Below are positions 27,301 through 37,258 of a stretch of 60,267 nt of DNA, in pieces (the stretch's first letter is position 1; each line of letters begins with the position of its first letter). Origin of the DNA: Victivallales bacterium (GTDB lineage: Bacteria > Verrucomicrobiota > Lentisphaeria > Oligosphaerales > Oligosphaeraceae); the NCBI GenBank assembly GCA_017535315.1, contig JAFXUD010000048.1, forward strand, positions 1 to 60,267, in the 5' to 3' direction. Both the position numbers and the translations under genes were made by a program. The notes under the pieces were generated by a model, which made no database searches, was not told the origin of the DNA, and worked only from the letters and a program-made list of their open reading frames with translations.

Positions 27301-30300
27301 AGTTGTTTTGAGCGGCAACAATCCTGCCGTCATTATTCAAAGTATAGTCTCTCTGCACATCGTATTTTGAGGATGAGCCAGAATCGGTGATCAAGCCCCA
27401 GACGCTTTTCGTTTCCCAATAGATCGTTGAGTTTGTTTCACCGCCACCAGTGGTATAATTGATATCAATATCTTTGCCAGAAGCCATCTCACCACTGGCC
27501 TTGTTGTCAATTTTATTGTTGACTTTTTTGGTTAATTTGCCGTCTTCTGTCGTGCTTGCAATTGCGGCCGTGCTCACTGATTTGGCATATTGCGTCAAAT
27601 AATTATACGACCCTGGCATAAAGTTAATATCAAGCATGTTTCCTGACAAAAGGGAGCCGCTGTTTTCGAGTGTATTATTGATTGACAAATCAATGTAAGA
27701 CTTTGCAACAGGCTCGCCTGCAAAGTTGGTTACATCGGAACTCACGCTGGACAGCAAAGTATTTGCCGAGGAAAAATTGATTTCAAGCTCATTAAGCGCC
27801 GACACTTTTGACTTGTCATCCACGGCAATCTTGTTGTTGTCAACCACGTTCAAGTGCGATATGCCCGATGCCTTTGAGGCCAGTCCGTATGCGCCTGATT
27901 CGATTTTCTGTTTAAAGTATGAAGAGCTTGTTGCTTCAAGGAGAGCATTGTGCGATGCCTCCAACATTGAAGATTGAAAACCTATTTCACTTGTATTGGT
28001 TATGGTATTTGCTACATCAATATAATCAAAAGCAACAATACCACCAGAAACTCCAGTATAATGGATATCGTATGGATATGCAACCACACTGGATAATGTC
28101 TTCAAATTGACATCTTCAGCATTGATATTTGAACTTTTGATATTTATCTTGGCATTTGAAGCATAACTGTTGTTGGCACTGCCGTTGACATAAGAGATGA
28201 ATCCACCGCCTTCTGCCGAGGAATTATCTTCAACGGAAGTACTGTCATTGACCGTTACATTGAAATTGGAAGATGAATTAATATCTGAATCTTCAATGTT
28301 GACTTCGGTCGTGGTATTAAAGGAAGATGTTGCACTTGTATCTGAAACATTTATGAATCCGCCCGCTTCGTCTGTCGTCTTCACCTTGTAAGTGTTTGCA
28401 GAGTCGTTCAATATGAACATCCTGTTTTTGTATTCGGCATCCGTATTCAAGCCACTCAAATTCAGGATTGATTGACCTTTCAGAGTATTTGCTACGCCTG
28501 TATCTGCGACATTAATAAAGCCACCAGTGCCAGACGTCTTATCCAGACTGGCATTTCTTGATGTAAGGATTTCAATACTGGCTAGGCTATCTCCGACATT
28601 AAAGTTTCCGCCTATGCTCATTATTGTGTCGGCCTCCATATTGCTCTCAAGTCTTAACCTTGAACCCGCGACCAAAAAACCAAGATTAAATGCTTTCAGG
28701 TCAGCCTCCGTGGTGGCGTTATGCCTTGCCTTGATATCGGCTCTGTTTAAAATTGTATTTGAGCCATCTACGTCAAGAAGCATTTTGCTTGTGTCTTCCG
28801 CCTCCGCGGCAACAGCATAAACTCCTGCCGCCGTAACTTTTGTGCCGTTGGCGTCTGCCTTGGCTTTGGTATTCAAATATTGCTCTATTTTTAATGCTTT
28901 TGAAGTATGGTTCTTTGCCTTTAAGACTGTTGACGAAGTTGCCTCGTTTTGGGCATTGGCAAATGTTCCCGTATATATCCCCAGTCCCTGAACCGAAACA
29001 TCATGCGTTCTGCCGTATGCCAATATATCCGTATCCTGACCGATTCCCCTGGCTGTTATGATATTGGTTGTTCCAGTGTTCACCAGAGCAAGACCGTCCA
29101 GGCTATCAATACCCGACCTGAAATATGCATTCATAAATGCGCCTGAATCATTATACTCGACTAGGCTTATACCCTTGACCGAAACAATATTTGACCTTGC
29201 GGTTACGCTCATATTGGTATAATCGGTTATGATATCAAGACCATTTGTTTTAATTGCCCCGTTGACATTTTCAATGACGGCCTTTGATATTGTATTTGCA
29301 GTTGCATCATTTTTCATCACCGAAACGATACTTGCCCCTTGAACAGGAACGGAAAGTTTTATCGATTGCAAATCTGTGTCAACCGTCGAGTGAAGGGATA
29401 ATTTTCCTATTGCATCAATGCTCGTGTTGCCAGTAATCAATGAAACGGCCTTGTTGGTATCCTTGGCCTCAACCAAATCAACATTCACTATGCCCCCAAC
29501 CGCAACAGCAACATGCACGGCATCAAGCAGGGCATGGCTGCGGGAATTCGAATCAACGGCAACATTATTGGCTTTAATAGTTGCATCTTTAATCTGCGAT
29601 AAAGTCTCAGAGGAATTTTCATATATGTCAGAACCTCCTGAAATCTGCGCACCAGAGACCTCCACATTTATATTTGGCATTGAAACATTGACTGCGGAAG
29701 AAGCAAGAGTTTTCACATCACCATTAGCGCTTGCGACATTTCCGCCTGCAATTTCAGCAAGGGTATTGTTGGCGACTTGAACATCTCTGACAGCGGCGCT
29801 TAAGGAACCAAGTCCACCAGCAAGCCTATAGGTATTTAGTTCCAAGGTGTCTGTAAGTTTATCAATATCAACGCCGTCTATAGTTTCCTTGGTCAGGCCT
29901 TTAAGCGCACTGTTTGCATTGACAATGACATCGCCTTGAACATTCACATTTCCGTCAATGCTTGAAACGGCGCCTGTCTTAAGGGCAGAAGACGAGGTAG
30001 TCGGCGTCGATAAACCTTGTGGTATTTTTGAAGATGCGGAATCCACATATTTTTTCATATCGCTGATTTGCTCGGCATTGGAATAGGTATTTGTCTTTTG
30101 ACCGATTTTTACAATCTGGACATCAATCGGAACTGCGGCAAGCCCAATTGAAACATTCGCCTGGGTATTGTCCAGGGCATTGGTCAGATGAGAAGCCAAA
30201 TTGGCGGAACCTGCATTAATCTGGCCCTTTGCATCGGATAAAAGTTCGGCCTCAACCAGATTATTCGCGGTATATAAATTGACATTGAGGCCGACTGCGG

Positions 30301-33300
30301 CGCCCACGCCTGCACCAGCCCCCATTATGACGCTGTTCCTTGTAGCCGTCAAATCATCTGAAATGATATTCATGTCATGAATTACATTCAGTTTTTTTGC
30401 TTTGGAATCAACATAAGAGCGTGTCGTGGAATTAATATCATTGACCACGGCATTGGCTGCCAAACTTGCCCCTTGTCCAGTAAATGACACACCGATATCA
30501 TTGTTTTGAATATGTCTTTCGGAATTTGAAGAAATGTCAATCGAATCAATTTGATATGATTCCGCATTATCAATGTACGAAACGACGGTATTTGCATAAT
30601 CATTTTTTATGACACTGACAATTGCATCCAATCCTTGCATTGCCGCGCCGATTGCAATGGCATTGTTGTCAAAATAATCCGATTTACCGTCATTCGTGGC
30701 AATTGCAATTGCACCAGATTCCTCTATGTCAGTTTTTTTAATTCCCGCCTCCACGGTTGTATCGATTTCATTTAACAACACATTGGCGACAATGGCAGCT
30801 CCTTGCATGGTAACACCGCCAGCCACTATCCAATTCGTTGAATTTATAGTTGAATCAGCATCAATATCTAGGTTTCCATCCGTTTCAATCATTGCGTTGT
30901 CAATATAAGACTTGATATTGCCAGTGTAATCATTCTTGATGGCTACACCGACACCTGCCGCACCCTGTGCAACCCCTGCAATGCCCACAGCCACATCCAA
31001 GGAATTAATGTTGCTTATGGCATCCATGTCAATAGAGGCATCTCTTATCGAGGAATACTGAACCGCTGATTCAACTGTTTGATCATAAGTATTGACTATA
31101 GGATTTACATCCACTGCCGCGTTTGGCGCAATGCCACCCGATACAACTATATGACTGGCATTTAAGTCTTCATTTGCCGTAACTTTTACCTCTCCTGCAT
31201 AAATGACATTGCCTTTTGCCTCATTGCCAATTTTAGCGTAAACCTTGTCTTCAACATCGTTGATTGCAATATTAGCGGTAATTGCCCCCTTGGCCGCGCC
31301 TGAACCTGCAATCAGTATTTGGTGGTTGTCCTTCCTGTTGGCAGCATCCACTGTAAGCGCTTGAAGGATGTTAAGTTCGGAGCCATTGTCAATCAAGGCA
31401 CTCGTCGTGGAGTTGTCCCTGGTATAAAGCACCGACAAGCCCGACCCAATCTTGAGCGAACCGCCGATTGTCCCTGCAATGATGTTCTTAATTGAATAGT
31501 CATCAGCCAAAACATATAAGTTGTCAGCCGAAATCGCGGAATTGGATATTTCCGCTGTAACGGTGTTTTCAATGACTATCCCGATACCCGCTCCTGCAAC
31601 GGCAAGATTGGAACCAGCGGCAATATCAAAGGCCATATTCCAATTGATAAAGTCACTGTCCTGCTCCAGGGCAATATAATCGTTACCGCCTTCATCCGTT
31701 TTCAATTGCAGACCGTCATACTGCCCATCGGTGCCTTTATGAAGCAATTTTTCTCTGTACTCTTCACTGGTGACATCATCACGGGAATACTTGTTGTCAT
31801 CGCCTTTTGTGCCGCCTAGAGAGTTGAACGAGACTGCAGAGGCGGTAACATCCCCTTTTGCCTTGATCTCGGAATCGAATATTTTAGCAACAACGTCCTT
31901 GCTGATCTTATCCACATTGACCGTACCAGCAATAAGCGTTTTGGCTTCTTCGCTTATCGCGGCGCTAAAAGTCCCGCCTCGTGTATAAATCGTTGTTTCA
32001 TCATACGCGGCGACAGTAAGCCCATTTATCGAATCAGAGACGCTGCCAATTCCTAAGTCACCAGAAACATAAGATTTAACATCATTGTCAATGACATCGA
32101 CATTTACGTTGGCGGCGGCCATTAAATATGTACCGCCAGTTGAAACGGCGGCACCTGCCATAATATTATTCATCTTTTCGGTTGAAGTAGCGGCAACTTT
32201 AACATCATTGGCTGATATAATATCGGTACGCCGTTCGGTCACAGGCACCAGATCTGCACCGAATTTATATGAATCACCAATTTCCGCAGTCACATCATTC
32301 TTGAATACGTTGACAACAATATCACCGTTAACGCCTGCGCCGCCTTCATCACTCATCAGGATATTCAGCGTGCCAGCGACGTCAAGGGTGTCACTGTTAG
32401 TATTTGCCTTGACTTCAATGTCACCTTCAGCCGTTATAGTTGAGCCAATTATTCTAGATTTCACTGTATCGTGAATATAATTGATATTGGCGCTGCCATC
32501 AAAAGCCCAGCCTGAATCAGACCCCGTGACAAGAGAACCTGCAACAGCAAAGTCACTTATGTCATTGTCTGCATCAGCCAAAATAACAAGCCCGTCAATA
32601 TTATCCAATGTCGAATTGGCGACGTATGCCGATATGCTATTCTTCACATTATTGTAATTGACCGCAGCCCCTGCGCCGACACCGTTTTTATTATTGCCTG
32701 ACAAATATGCCCCGCCACCAGCAATATTGTAGATATCAACCTTGTTTTTGGCACTTATATCAACATTGATTTTATTTGCTTCATCTTCAGCGCCAACATG
32801 CGAATTTTCAATTGCCGCCGTAATTTCAGGGTTCAAGGTATTGATGTTCAGCGAACCGCCAACAGCAGATTGGAAACCGTAATTACTCGCATCGCTGTTA
32901 ACTGAGGCCCCTGCCCCTATCGAGATATTAAGCATCCAGTTCTTGTTATCGGCTCCCACTGTCAACTCAGGATTCTCGCCTGAAAATTCTATGTTTGAAT
33001 TATTGATTATGGATTTTACAGAGCCGTCCTGCTTATTGTATGAGACAGCTGCGCCTGCTCCGTTTTTCTGCGATTTTCCCACTGCCCCGCCAAAAAGTAT
33101 ATTTTTCGCCTCCCTGGATGCGTTGACAGAAAGTTCTTCCTCAACACTCAATTCGGTATTCTTTATGGATGCCTCCACGTTCGTATCGTCTTTTGCAATA
33201 TCGACCGCCCCCGCGACAGAAAGTGAAAATTGATCTTGTATTTCCCCTATATCAATGACAAAATCTTCGTCATCGTCTCCATCGCCATCATCCTTTTTAT

Positions 33301-36300
33301 TGTCCAGAAGATTAAGAATGATGTCATTGTTGTTTTTAGCATCGTCATCATCCACTGACGATATAGAATCATTAAAGGACTTATTATCCTCCTTGTTCTG
33401 CGCATCATCTATGTTTTCCTGAAGGTCCCCCGCGTCTTCCTGTTTTTGATTTACGCCACCTGAAAATGCCGCAGCGCCTTCAACATCAATCTTTTGATTA
33501 TAGGTGCTGGCCTCCACCTCCAGATTCGTTGCCTCGGCATTTGCGTCTTCTATTGTTGCCTTTACGTTTCTGTCTATCAAGGTAACATTCACACTTGCCC
33601 CCACGGCAACACCAGAAGAACTTTGCTCGCCCTGTTCAACTTCCTCAGTCTGCTGAGCCAAGGCGCCCTGGACAATTATATTAGTGATTTCATCCTTGGC
33701 TTCCCTTATATATTTTTCATCCCCTTGGGCCTCTCCGTTCTGTACCTTCCACTTGATTTCATTCGTGTCATCATCTCTTGCAATTTTACCACCAGTTGTT
33801 CTAATAGTCGCCTTGCCAGCATAAACCCCGATATCCTCGGCAACAATTGTATTATCACCTGTTAGGTTTGATATCCTGGCTATGGTGTCACCATTTATTT
33901 TTTGAATGTGGACAGAACCATCAACGCCGAGACCTTCCGACTTGCCGCCCGTCAGGATAATATTCATATAGGACTGCTCTGTCGCGCTATTGACTTTTAT
34001 ACTTCCGTCTTCCGCTATGACTGTTGAATTATCAATTATGGCAGTTGCATTGTTTGTATAATTGTCAAAAATAAAATTGGCGCCGATTCCGACTTTGCCG
34101 CCATCGACTGTCGGCTCATATTCCCAATCTTGCTGTCCTGGAAGTTTATAGTTGATCGTCTTTATAAGAATATCAACCAGGCCAGCGCCGTTGTATCCGA
34201 TAACGGAATCAACTGCATTGACAACAACATCATCGCCGTACGCCGTGACATTGGAGCCGTTTTGAATGGCCGCCAAGGTATCAGTGTTCACCTCGTTATA
34301 CACAACAGCAGCGGAAGCAGAGGCGGTGCCGCCAACGGAATTTGTCTGCGCAAGGTTATTGAAGAATCCTGACAATCTGAATTTCGGTTTCAAGTTATTA
34401 TAATTAGCGATGATATTTTGCTCTGCCAAGCCTGAGAATTCAAAAACAGGTGCATCGTCATCTGTTTTGGGCGTAGTCGGAGAAACATCCCATTTCCCAT
34501 TGGCCTCGGAGGCAAATTTTCCACCCACCATAAAACTGTCCATGCCCATGATTTTGAAAGGGAATTTCATGCCGAAGGTAAGGCTTCCCACATTCATCGG
34601 CAACTCTGTCGTGGCATCAACCGTGACATTATCCGCTTCGACTTTTGAATTGTCAATCAAGGCTTTTGTGGTATTGTTCTGCTCACTGATGATAACCGCA
34701 ACAGAAACGCCAAACTTTGCCTCGCCCTGGGTATCGGATGTGGCTGTGTTGGTCAACAAATCAACGGCATTTGCACTAACCGTAACATCACCGTCTGTAT
34801 CAAGTTCTGTATTCTCTATTGTTGCCGTTGTGAAATTATTTGTAACATTGTGAACAACCGCGCCGCCAAATTCAATATCGGCATTTTCACCTTCTTTTCC
34901 CGCAACAGGAGTTTTGCCTCTTATTTTATCAAATATGTTAAACTTAAAGAATTTGCCTTGCAAATCCTTTAGTGTCTTGTTCATTTCAGCATCAAACGTT
35001 TTCGGCTTTTGAACCATCTTGTCGTCAACGCTTCCATCTGGGGCATTTTCCGTTGCATGCAAACCTTGAGCAAGGACAGTCACATCTTCTTTTGCATTGA
35101 CTTTACTGTCTTTTATAAGCGCAGTCACGCGATTGTTTGAACGATTCAATATAACACCTCCCGAAGCGGCACTATTACCAGTGGATTCGGGATCGTTTTT
35201 ATCTTTTTCGCCCGCTACTGCTTCCATGGAAATCTCAGCATAGCTGTCAGATAAATTTGTTGCAAAAACCGTAAGGTTCTCTGTATCAACATTGGTATTT
35301 GTTATTGATGCCTCTGTATCGGTCTTGACGGTATTGTTTAAAAAAATCAGGAAGAATCCCTCTTCAAGTTTTATTGAGAAAGTGCTGTCCGATGTGATAA
35401 CCGTGGAACTTTCATTTTCAGAGACAGCGGTTACATCAATATCTCCATTCAATGCCGTTAAAACTGAATCTTTGACAAGGACTTTTGAAACAGTTTCCGT
35501 TCCAACACCGTAAATGCCAACAGGCAATGCAAAGGCAAGCAATTTGTTGTTGGCGTCCAAACTTGATGAGGCCTCTGACGATATTTCAATATTTCCCGCA
35601 TTTTCCCCAACAGCCCTGATTGTGGAATCTTCAACATAAACTATTGCCGAACTCCTTGCCCCTTCAAAACCGTTATAAATGTCAGAGCTGAAATATTCGC
35701 CGATATGGGAATCCTCATTGAAGATAAAGTCGATTATGGTCGGCGTCAAGAAGTTCGCATTTTCCATCGTATCACTTGATGCTTCTGCTCGAATTATAAC
35801 GGACATATTGGGATTTGCGGCATTTTCAGCAGTTGCACCCAAAGCAGTAATGGTTGAATTATCAACATTTACTTCGGCCTCTGCCTTGCCCGCCACGCCC
35901 CAAAGAGACGTCAGAGAGGCATTATCTGAACTCGGTGTCATCAGGAAATCATATAATGTATTGGCTATAAACTCCAAATCGTCAAGCGGATTTGCCATAT
36001 TGAACTTTTTATTCTGCGTGGCCTTTGCCACAACAGAAATGGTTTCACCAGTTATTGCCGAATCAGTTATATCGACTTTAGCCTCCGCCAAGTCTATTTT
36101 TTCCTGCCTGTCAACCTCGGACGTAGCCGAAATGTCTACCTCGTTTGCACCAAGATCCGCTTTTACAATGTCCACATTTGTCTTAAGATGATAATCCTCG
36201 TTGTCATCGGAAAAGCCAGATTTCCGTGCCGCCACGATTTTAATCTTGCCATCTTCCAAACTGAAATTGTCGGCTTCGACAATATTATTTTGAACCAAAC

Positions 36301-37030
36301 TGTCAAAAACCTCCTTGGCTTGCTGTTGTGTTGTGATTTTGCCTTGATTCTTCACGCCAGCAACTATTCCCGCCCTGCCAGCAGAGCCACCCACAATGTT
36401 GATTTCTTTTCCATAGAGTTCAACATTCTCCTTGGCAATAATCTTACCGTTTATGGTAATCGTGCCGCGAGAATCATTAATCAATTCGTTATATTTTTCC
36501 GCGCCATGCTCATAATCGCCTAGGCTGTTGTCAGTATATGCACTCCTCAAATCGTTATATTTACCGCTTGAAGGCGTGGCTATTGTCAGCGAGCCCACAT
36601 TTAAAACACCTGAGGCTCCAACAACTATACCATTCGGCGAAACAAAAATGGCATGCCCATTATAGAAGGCATTGTTTTTAACCGAATTGACAATACCATT
36701 GATATTGACCTGCTTATCCACCAAATTCACAAATTTGTTGTAACCTTGATCAAATTTCAGGTTTGCCACATGGCCATTGTCAAGCGAAAAATCCTTGTAA
36801 TGCCGGAATCCCGTACTGCCGGAAACCTTCGCCGCATTTATATTGTAAACACCATTATTGCCCTGGACATCTGTAATGTTTGTTGCAAACACAGGCGCCA
36901 CATTGAAAAACATCATACTGCATGCAAGGACGAATGACACAAGCCTGCGAGGTAAAGACGCTTCCTTGAATAATATTCCACGTGACTTTGGAACTTTCCT
37001 CTTTCCATTTTCCGCATCTATATGTTTCAT
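24398..37030 (-). CDS. Giant filamentous adhesin, TpsA exoprotein (leukotoxin LktA-type)
   Basis: The 4210-residue exoprotein has an extended signal peptide of ~49 residues, with a basic n-region and then a hydrophobic stretch ending NVAPVFA. A TPS/haemagglutination domain (~50-230) follows, including FVSPNGIVVGASGVLNVGSL. Thousands of residues of degenerate beta-helix repeats follow, with patterns such as NSKVEADNVTVDA. An acidic low-complexity stretch lies near 1195-1265 and a coiled coil near 3280-3347. The last ~100 residues look like a PilZ-type beta-barrel (LKVGDKLSMTIKFAGV ... ALVKFSNLP). Such proteins are secreted through a TpsB pore and mediate adhesion. AAGGGG lies five bases before the ATG. 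Base composition is far more AT-rich than the neighbours, suggesting transfer. Its transporter is divergent, starting at 37259. Confidence 0.9.
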   Translation of the reverse strand: MKHIDAENGKRKVPKSRGILFKEASLPRRLVSFVLACSMMFFNVAPVFATNITDVQGNNGVYNINAAKVSGSTGFRHYKDFSLDNGHVANLKFDQGYNKFVNLVDKQVNINGIVNSVKNNAFYNGHAIFVSPNGIVVGASGVLNVGSLTIATPSSGKYNDLRSAYTDNSLGDYEHGAEKYNELINDSRGTITINGKIIAKENVELYGKEINIVGGSAGRAGIVAGVKNQGKITTQQQAKEVFDSLVQNNIVEADNFSLEDGKIKIVAARKSGFSDDNEDYHLKTNVDIVKADLGANEVDISATSEVDRQEKIDLAEAKVDITDSAITGETISVVAKATQNKKFNMANPLDDLEFIANTLYDFLMTPSSDNASLTSLWGVAGKAEAEVNVDNSTITALGATAENAANPNMSVIIRAEASSDTMENANFLTPTIIDFIFNEDSHIGEYFSSDIYNGFEGARSSAIVYVEDSTIRAVGENAGNIEISSEASSSLDANNKLLAFALPVGIYGVGTETVSKVLVKDSVLTALNGDIDVTAVSENESSTVITSDSTFSIKLEEGFFLIFLNNTVKTDTEASITNTNVDTENLTVFATNLSDSYAEISMEAVAGEKDKNDPESTGNSAASGGVILNRSNNRVTALIKDSKVNAKEDVTVLAQGLHATENAPDGSVDDKMVQKPKTFDAEMNKTLKDLQGKFFKFNIFDKIRGKTPVAGKEGENADIEFGGAVVHNVTNNFTTATIENTELDTDGDVTVSANAVDLLTNTATSDTQGEAKFGVSVAVIISEQNNTTKALIDNSKVEADNVTVDATTELPMNVGSLTFGMKFPFKIMGMDSFMVGGKFASEANGKWDVSPTTPKTDDDAPVFEFSGLAEQNIIANYNNLKPKFRLSGFFNNLAQTNSVGGTASASAAVVYNEVNTDTLAAIQNGSNVTAYGDDVVVNAVDSVIGYNGAGLVDILIKTINYKLPGQQDWEYEPTVDGGKVGIGANFIFDNYTNNATAIIDNSTVIAEDGSIKVNSATEQSYMNIILTGGKSEGLGVDGSVHIQKINGDTIARISNLTGDNTIVAEDIGVYAGKATIRTTGGKIARDDDTNEIKWKVQNGEAQGDEKYIREAKDEITNIIVQGALAQQTEEVEQGEQSSSGVAVGASVNVTLIDRNVKATIEDANAEATNLEVEASTYNQKIDVEGAAAFSGGVNQKQEDAGDLQENIDDAQNKEDNKSFNDSISSVDDDDAKNNNDIILNLLDNKKDDGDGDDDEDFVIDIGEIQDQFSLSVAGAVDIAKDDTNVEASIKNTELSVEEELSVNASREAKNILFGGAVGKSQKNGAGAAVSYNKQDGSVKSIINNSNIEFSGENPELTVGADNKNWMLNISIGAGASVNSDASNYGFQSAVGGSLNINTLNPEITAAIENSHVGAEDEANKINVDISAKNKVDIYNIAGGGAYLSGNNKNGVGAGAAVNYNNVKNSISAYVANSTLDNIDGLVILADADNDISDFAVAGSLVTGSDSGWAFDGSANINYIHDTVKSRIIGSTITAEGDIEVKANTNSDTLDVAGTLNILMSDEGGAGVNGDIVVNVFKNDVTAEIGDSYKFGADLVPVTERRTDIISANDVKVAATSTEKMNNIMAGAAVSTGGTYLMAAANVNVDVIDNDVKSYVSGDLGIGSVSDSINGLTVAAYDETTIYTRGGTFSAAISEEAKTLIAGTVNVDKISKDVVAKIFDSEIKAKGDVTASAVSFNSLGGTKGDDNKYSRDDVTSEEYREKLLHKGTDGQYDGLQLKTDEGGNDYIALEQDSDFINWNMAFDIAAGSNLAVAGAGIGIVIENTVTAEISNSAISADNLYVLADDYSIKNIIAGTIGGSLKIGSGLSVLYTRDNSTTSALIDNGSELNILQALTVDAANRKDNHQILIAGSGAAKGAITANIAINDVEDKVYAKIGNEAKGNVIYAGEVKVTANEDLNASHIVVSGGIAPNAAVDVNPIVNTYDQTVESAVQYSSIRDASIDMDAISNINSLDVAVGIAGVAQGAAGVGVAIKNDYTGNIKSYIDNAMIETDGNLDIDADSTINSTNWIVAGGVTMQGAAIVANVLLNEIDTTVEAGIKKTDIEESGAIAIATNDGKSDYFDNNAIAIGAAMQGLDAIVSVIKNDYANTVVSYIDNAESYQIDSIDISSNSERHIQNNDIGVSFTGQGASLAANAVVNDINSTTRSYVDSKAKKLNVIHDMNIISDDLTATRNSVIMGAGAGVGAAVGLNVNLYTANNLVEAELLSDAKGQINAGSANLASHLTNALDNTQANVSIGLAAVPIDVQIVKIGQKTNTYSNAEQISDMKKYVDSASSKIPQGLSTPTTSSSALKTGAVSSIDGNVNVQGDVIVNANSALKGLTKETIDGVDIDKLTDTLELNTYRLAGGLGSLSAAVRDVQVANNTLAEIAGGNVASANGDVKTLASSAVNVSMPNINVEVSGAQISGGSDIYENSSETLSQIKDATIKANNVAVDSNSRSHALLDAVHVAVAVGGIVNVDLVEAKDTNKAVSLITGNTSIDAIGKLSLHSTVDTDLQSIKLSVPVQGASIVSVMKNDATANTISKAVIENVNGAIKTNGLDIITDYTNMSVTARSNIVSVKGISLVEYNDSGAFMNAYFRSGIDSLDGLALVNTGTTNIITARGIGQDTDILAYGRTHDVSVQGLGIYTGTFANAQNEATSSTVLKAKNHTSKALKIEQYLNTKAKADANGTKVTAAGVYAVAAEAEDTSKMLLDVDGSNTILNRADIKARHNATTEADLKAFNLGFLVAGSRLRLESNMEADTIMSIGGNFNVGDSLASIEILTSRNASLDKTSGTGGFINVADTGVANTLKGQSILNLSGLNTDAEYKNRMFILNDSANTYKVKTTDEAGGFINVSDTSATSSFNTTTEVNIEDSDINSSSNFNVTVNDSTSVEDNSSAEGGGFISYVNGSANNSYASNAKINIKSSNINAEDVNLKTLSSVVAYPYDIHYTGVSGGIVAFDYIDVANTITNTSEIGFQSSMLEASHNALLEATSSSYFKQKIESGAYGLASKASGISHLNVVDNNKIAVDDKSKVSALNELEINFSSANTLLSSVSSDVTNFAGEPVAKSYIDLSINNTLENSGSLLSGNMLDINFMPGSYNYLTQYAKSVSTAAIASTTEDGKLTKKVNNKIDNKASGEMASGKDIDINYTTGGGETNSTIYWETKSVWGLITDSGSSSKYDVQRDYTLNNDGRIVAAQNNSKYMKINRDGTIDKASLKSFYDDDYILSDGEIIDGAKLKEQVLAKLDIELDNVDGDIEEYQTTITNYEAIITDLAIQKAETEAALGELESLIENGAVLLESKSSSGSGIYYGVSDFDLKMQKDSGIIRYTDTDPARNQKITQAQYDTMMGDFLAALQENENLTMAVFLNEKKPAYGFTDAQVGNIVNGYADIQSRLSTTAHGYVKYIGKDNVTYIAALNPTGEGTSQSCKNIDKLHDRITDIENEMDRVANIKENGAELVATLQSQKGELLAQYNGVYETPASEYDYKNGDYSIVFKDIVINPSSGRITISGLTNASISGRGTVEIAKAGLQIDNYSTRSLVFNDVMVNDAAVVGGFVLNGKSQAEFANKNQAISGLKAYEYFYPNALSGQNNKPSFDSLPTSGVHYVTRDTGITGTTINNYYDTNHPLADTLDIQNPTKASDITIYGDVDTTSLSIFNASGNIVLDNTDANSKGIDTDSLNLYAMNGQVDVIAHNSAGNNKVTIRPTDRIFAANGLNVEADEVDITGNVAPANIKTGYSVRGITITDAMLKDENLIVDPTTGEKNLINLKDDIVASAFRDDYSQGNIKAIYKDGKIYLYDLPQLKKDNGVNIVAGKGKVAPNAVVSTGNQSFTINNTTNKELVVGDIDNSAFNGNYSVSGGAVKGVKPEIHEVLYAQSNITSNGKVSVNGKVVNGLDQDGNPVDKSKLSINAKDDLDIAKHQTYDSIIVGGTMELANADNGTLNVFGTIINKKGYTSLYGSDGIAIYGKVYSVDGDVEMTAPKGNLTIAKGAQVHVDKGDLILHQKDVLGNLDMNGQIIVRDGNIMTESLGNETDNGLLFTDEFMDENDLDDIMEDLNKLSVVDIDYELNGKMDYGYDVTGDEDLKSNGKILRLHRNGATIVNEGNLKVGDKLSMTIKFAGVDVTVQCKVLKVEGNVALVKFSNLPQSVGNKISERYMRKGLFHDN

Positions 37031-37258
37031 GACAACCCCTTACTCCTAGCAAATTTTTAAAGCCTTTGTCAAGGCTAATCAAGGCAAAATTTGCAAACTC
37101 TACTTGAATAGTGGTTAATTTACACCTTTACACCATTTTTTTCAATATTTCATGGCATCAAAGAGCCATTTTTGTAAAAACTTGCTTATTTGCATTGAAT
37201 ATAACAAAAACTAACTATATTAATCGGCAAACAGTTGAACTATAATCGGGATATAAAC

